This document shows, one piece after another, positions 62,258 through 64,000 of a stretch of DNA of 64,000 nucleotides. A program made the translations under genes and the position numbers. Positions within the stretch are counted from its first letter, which is position 1; every line of letters starts with the position of its first letter. Source of the DNA: Paracoccaceae bacterium (GTDB lineage: Bacteria; Pseudomonadota; Alphaproteobacteria; Rhodobacterales; Rhodobacteraceae); assembly GCA_030750975.1 (NCBI GenBank), contig JASMHC010000017.1, positions 1 through 64,000 on the forward strand. The letters are read 5' to 3'. The notes beneath the pieces are model-generated. The model saw only the letters and a list, made by a program, of their open reading frames with translations. It searched no databases and was not told the origin of the DNA.

Positions 62258-63760
62258 CTAAATCGGCAGCAAGAACAGCGTGATTGCCGGGAAGGCCACA
62301 AGCAGGCCCACACGCACCAGATCCGAGCCAACGAACAGGATCACCGCCTTATAGGTCTCGACCATCGGTGTTTTCCGGTCCATCGCGTTGATGATGAACA
62401 GGTTCATGCCCACCGGCGGTGTGATCAGGCCAACCTCGACCACGATCAGCACAAGGATACCGAACCAGATCGCAACCTGCTCAGACTCGATCCGGTTGGC
62501 CATGCCGCGCGTCATGCGGATATCGAGCGCCCGCATCTGTTCGCGGGTCAATTCCGCGCCATTGGCGATCGCCGTCTTGATATTGGCCAGCATCTCGCCG
62601 GTCACAGCCTCGGGTATGATGCCGCCATCAATCACCGCCATTGCCTTGATTGCCTGCAACTCGGCCAGCGAGGTGAAGTTGAAATCAAGAACCGAAATCA
62701 CCGGAAAGAAAATCGGAATGGTCAGAAGGATCATTGAAAGGCTGTCCATCAGGCAGCCCAGAAGCAGGTAGAAGACCAGGATCAGCACCAGAACCAGCCA
62801 CGGGCTGAACCCCTGACCAACCACCCATTCGGCAATTTCCTGAGGCACTTGTGTCAGGGCAAGAAAGCCGTTGTAAAAGCCTGCCCCCAAAACAATGAAA
62901 AAGATCATCGCCGTCGAACGCGCCGTCACGGTAAAGCTTTCCGCCAAAGTCTTGCGGGTCAGCCCGCCGTTGAAATAGGCGATGATACCGGTGCCCAACG
63001 CGCCGACCGCCGCGCCTTCGGTCGGGGTGAAAATGCCGCCATAAATGCCGCCGACCACCGCGATAAACACCAGCAAAACCGGCCAGACGGCAATCAGATC
63101 AATGAAGCGCTGCGCATAGGGCACCCGTTCGCGCACGCCTGCGCTTTCGGGGAATAGGCGCACATAGATCGAGATCACGATCACATAGCCCAGCGCCGCA
63201 AGAATACCCGGCACGAAGGCCGCCAGAAACAGCTTGGCGATGTTCTGCTCGGTCAGAATGGCATAGATCACCAGCACGACCGAGGGCGGGATCAGAATGC
63301 CCAATGTGCCACCGGCGGCCAGTGTCGCGGTCGAAAAGCCCCCCGCATAGCCATAGCGCTTCATCTCGGGCAGGGCGACGCGGCTCATCGTGGCGGCGGT
63401 GGCCAAAGACGATCCGCAAATCGCACCAAATCCGGCGCAGGCACCGACAGCCGCCATCGCAACACCACCCCTGCGATGCCCCAGCCACCCCTCGGCGGCT
63501 TTGAACAGCGCCTGGCTCATCCCGCCGAGCGTCGCGAAATGGCCCATCAGCAGGAACATCGGCACGATCGACAGTGAATAGCTTGAGAATGTGGTAAAGC
63601 TTTCGCTTTTCAGGCGGGCCAGCGGGATATCGGGATTTCCCTGGATGATCCACAAACCGACGAAACCGGCAAGAAACATCGCCAGCCCAATCGGGACCCG
63701 CAGGAAGATCAAACCGAGCAATGCGGGAAAAGACAGAATTCCAATTGTCAGGTCGGTCAA
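62258..63760 (-). CDS. dctM: TRAP transporter large permease (DctM type)
   Basis: A 500-residue integral membrane protein with about 12 hydrophobic segments, the large subunit of a TRAP uptake system. The signature FLLMGHFATLGG and GFGAICGSSLATAATM regions and the GLITPPVGMNLF motif are standard. Usual DctM proteins are about 425-430 residues. The excess lies at about residues 361-427, a hydrophilic insertion (LAELQAIKAMAVIDGGIIPE to MANRIESEQVA) between two membrane segments. It overlaps the small permease gene upstream by four bases. Substrate unknown. Confidence 0.93.
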   Translation of the reverse strand: MTDLTIGILSFPALLGLIFLRVPIGLAMFLAGFVGLWIIQGNPDIPLARLKSESFTTFSSYSLSIVPMFLLMGHFATLGGMSQALFKAAEGWLGHRRGGVAMAAVGACAGFGAICGSSLATAATMSRVALPEMKRYGYAGGFSTATLAAGGTLGILIPPSVVLVIYAILTEQNIAKLFLAAFVPGILAALGYVIVISIYVRLFPESAGVRERVPYAQRFIDLIAVWPVLLVFIAVVGGIYGGIFTPTEGAAVGALGTGIIAYFNGGLTRKTLAESFTVTARSTAMIFFIVLGAGFYNGFLALTQVPQEIAEWVVGQGFSPWLVLVLILVFYLLLGCLMDSLSMILLTIPIFFPVISVLDFNFTSLAELQAIKAMAVIDGGIIPEAVTGEMLANIKTAIANGAELTREQMRALDIRMTRGMANRIESEQVAIWFGILVLIVVEVGLITPPVGMNLFIINAMDRKTPMVETYKAVILFVGSDLVRVGLLVAFPAITLFLLPI

Positions 63761-64000
63761 TGCTCGGCCCCTTCTTCCCCAAGAATTTTTGCGCCGGTGA
63801 TGATTTGGTACACGCGCACAAGCGCCACGTAGGTTCCGACAATCGCGGCCGAGACCGCCCCGATCAGGCTAAGCGCATAGGCCCACCAGATCGGAAACTG
63901 CAACAGAAAGGTGGTTGTGCCGCTTCTTTGTTTGCTCAGCATGCCTTCGTAAAGCTGCACGGCGATAACCGTCAAAGCGATCGCGAACAGCACCTCGGCA
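63757..64000 (-). CDS. dctQ: TRAP transporter small permease (DctQ type), partial
   Basis: The 3' part of a small-permease gene; the 5' end lies beyond the window. The visible 80 residues contain two hydrophobic helices (FLLQFPIWWAYALSLIGAVS and the following segment) and a C-terminal region ending in EEGAEH. An in-frame ATG at 63993 exists, but DctQ proteins are usually 150-200 residues, so it is unlikely to be the start. It overlaps dctM by four bases. The binding-protein gene (dctP) is expected further upstream. Confidence 0.82.
   Translation of the reverse strand, partial: AEVLFAIALTVIAVQLYEGMLSKQRSGTTTFLLQFPIWWAYALSLIGAVSAAIVGTYVALVRVYQIITGAKILGEEGAEH

Noticed and set aside
1-64000. tRNA, rRNA, CRISPR, transposase and prophage genes
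   Set aside because: I looked for T-loop motifs, regular direct repeats and transposase-like or phage proteins in gaps and genes and found none.
62258-64000. Linking the TRAP transporter to the butyrobetaine-like cluster
   Set aside because: gltX lies between them and the TRAP genes run the other way as a separate operon, so no functional link is supported.

Overview
The window looks like chromosomal DNA of a marine-type alphaproteobacterium of the Rhodobacteraceae (Roseobacter group). Base composition is GC-rich, genes are tightly packed and often overlap by ATGA or TTGA junctions. The family-typical genes are GcrA, DUF1467, two DUF6455 proteins, an Lrp-type regulator divergent from trxB, a complete aglEFGAK alpha-glucoside operon and a TRAP transporter. 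I saw no tRNA, rRNA, CRISPR array, transposase or phage gene. Most of the window is ordinary core genome; the accessory pieces are small and AT-richer.

Layout. 0-12 kb: an ABC exporter, a small AT-rich hypothetical gene, meaB, hrpB, a Nudix hydrolase, a phosphate permease, the arginine genes argD-argF and a DMT exporter. 12-23.5 kb: gcrA, an AsmA protein, small membrane proteins, a nuclease-fold protein and an acetyltransferase, a response regulator, methylmalonyl-CoA epimerase, a CysZ-like protein, a nitroreductase, a histone-deacetylase-fold enzyme, two DUF6455 proteins around a YigZ/IMPACT protein, diacylglycerol kinase and a lipoprotein. 23.5-30 kb: rimO, a DpnI-like methyl-directed restriction endonuclease in an AT-rich island, aspS, and an ArsR-controlled SRPBCC/YCII/DUF1761 operon. 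30-44.5 kb: carB, tdk, a hydroxyacid dehydrogenase, a CsaA-like protein, proC, ybjN, ubiK, lgt-midA-pgeF, a degenerate Hint protein, lrp/trxB, a secreted Ala/Ser/Thr-rich protein and a NusG paralogue. 44.5-54 kb: the alpha-glucoside regulon (aglR with a GH1 beta-glucosidase, divergent from aglEFGAK). 54-60.7 kb: a GlxA-type regulator divergent from a CoA ligase, acyl-CoA dehydrogenase, CaiD-like hydratase, thioesterase and dehydrogenase. 60.8-64 kb: gltX and part of a TRAP transporter operon.

How genes work together. The agl regulon imports alpha-glucosides and hydrolyses them in the cytoplasm. LacI-type palindromes flank its divergent promoters, and a perfect 14-bp hairpin separates the binding-protein gene from the permease genes. 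The GlxA/CaiD cluster encodes the activity set needed to convert gamma-butyrobetaine (or a similar quaternary-amine acid) to carnitine through CoA thioesters; this is inference from gene order and CaiD similarity. GcrA implies CcrM (GANTC) methylation. The DpnI homologue implies that the host does not methylate GATC, so the cell probably destroys Dam-methylated incoming DNA. The dpnI-like gene shows an apparent one-base frameshift in an A-tract right after its best start codon.

Two dispersed intergenic repeat families, one in three copies and one in two, and several clear operator palindromes (Lrp, ArsR, LacI) were read directly from the sequence.
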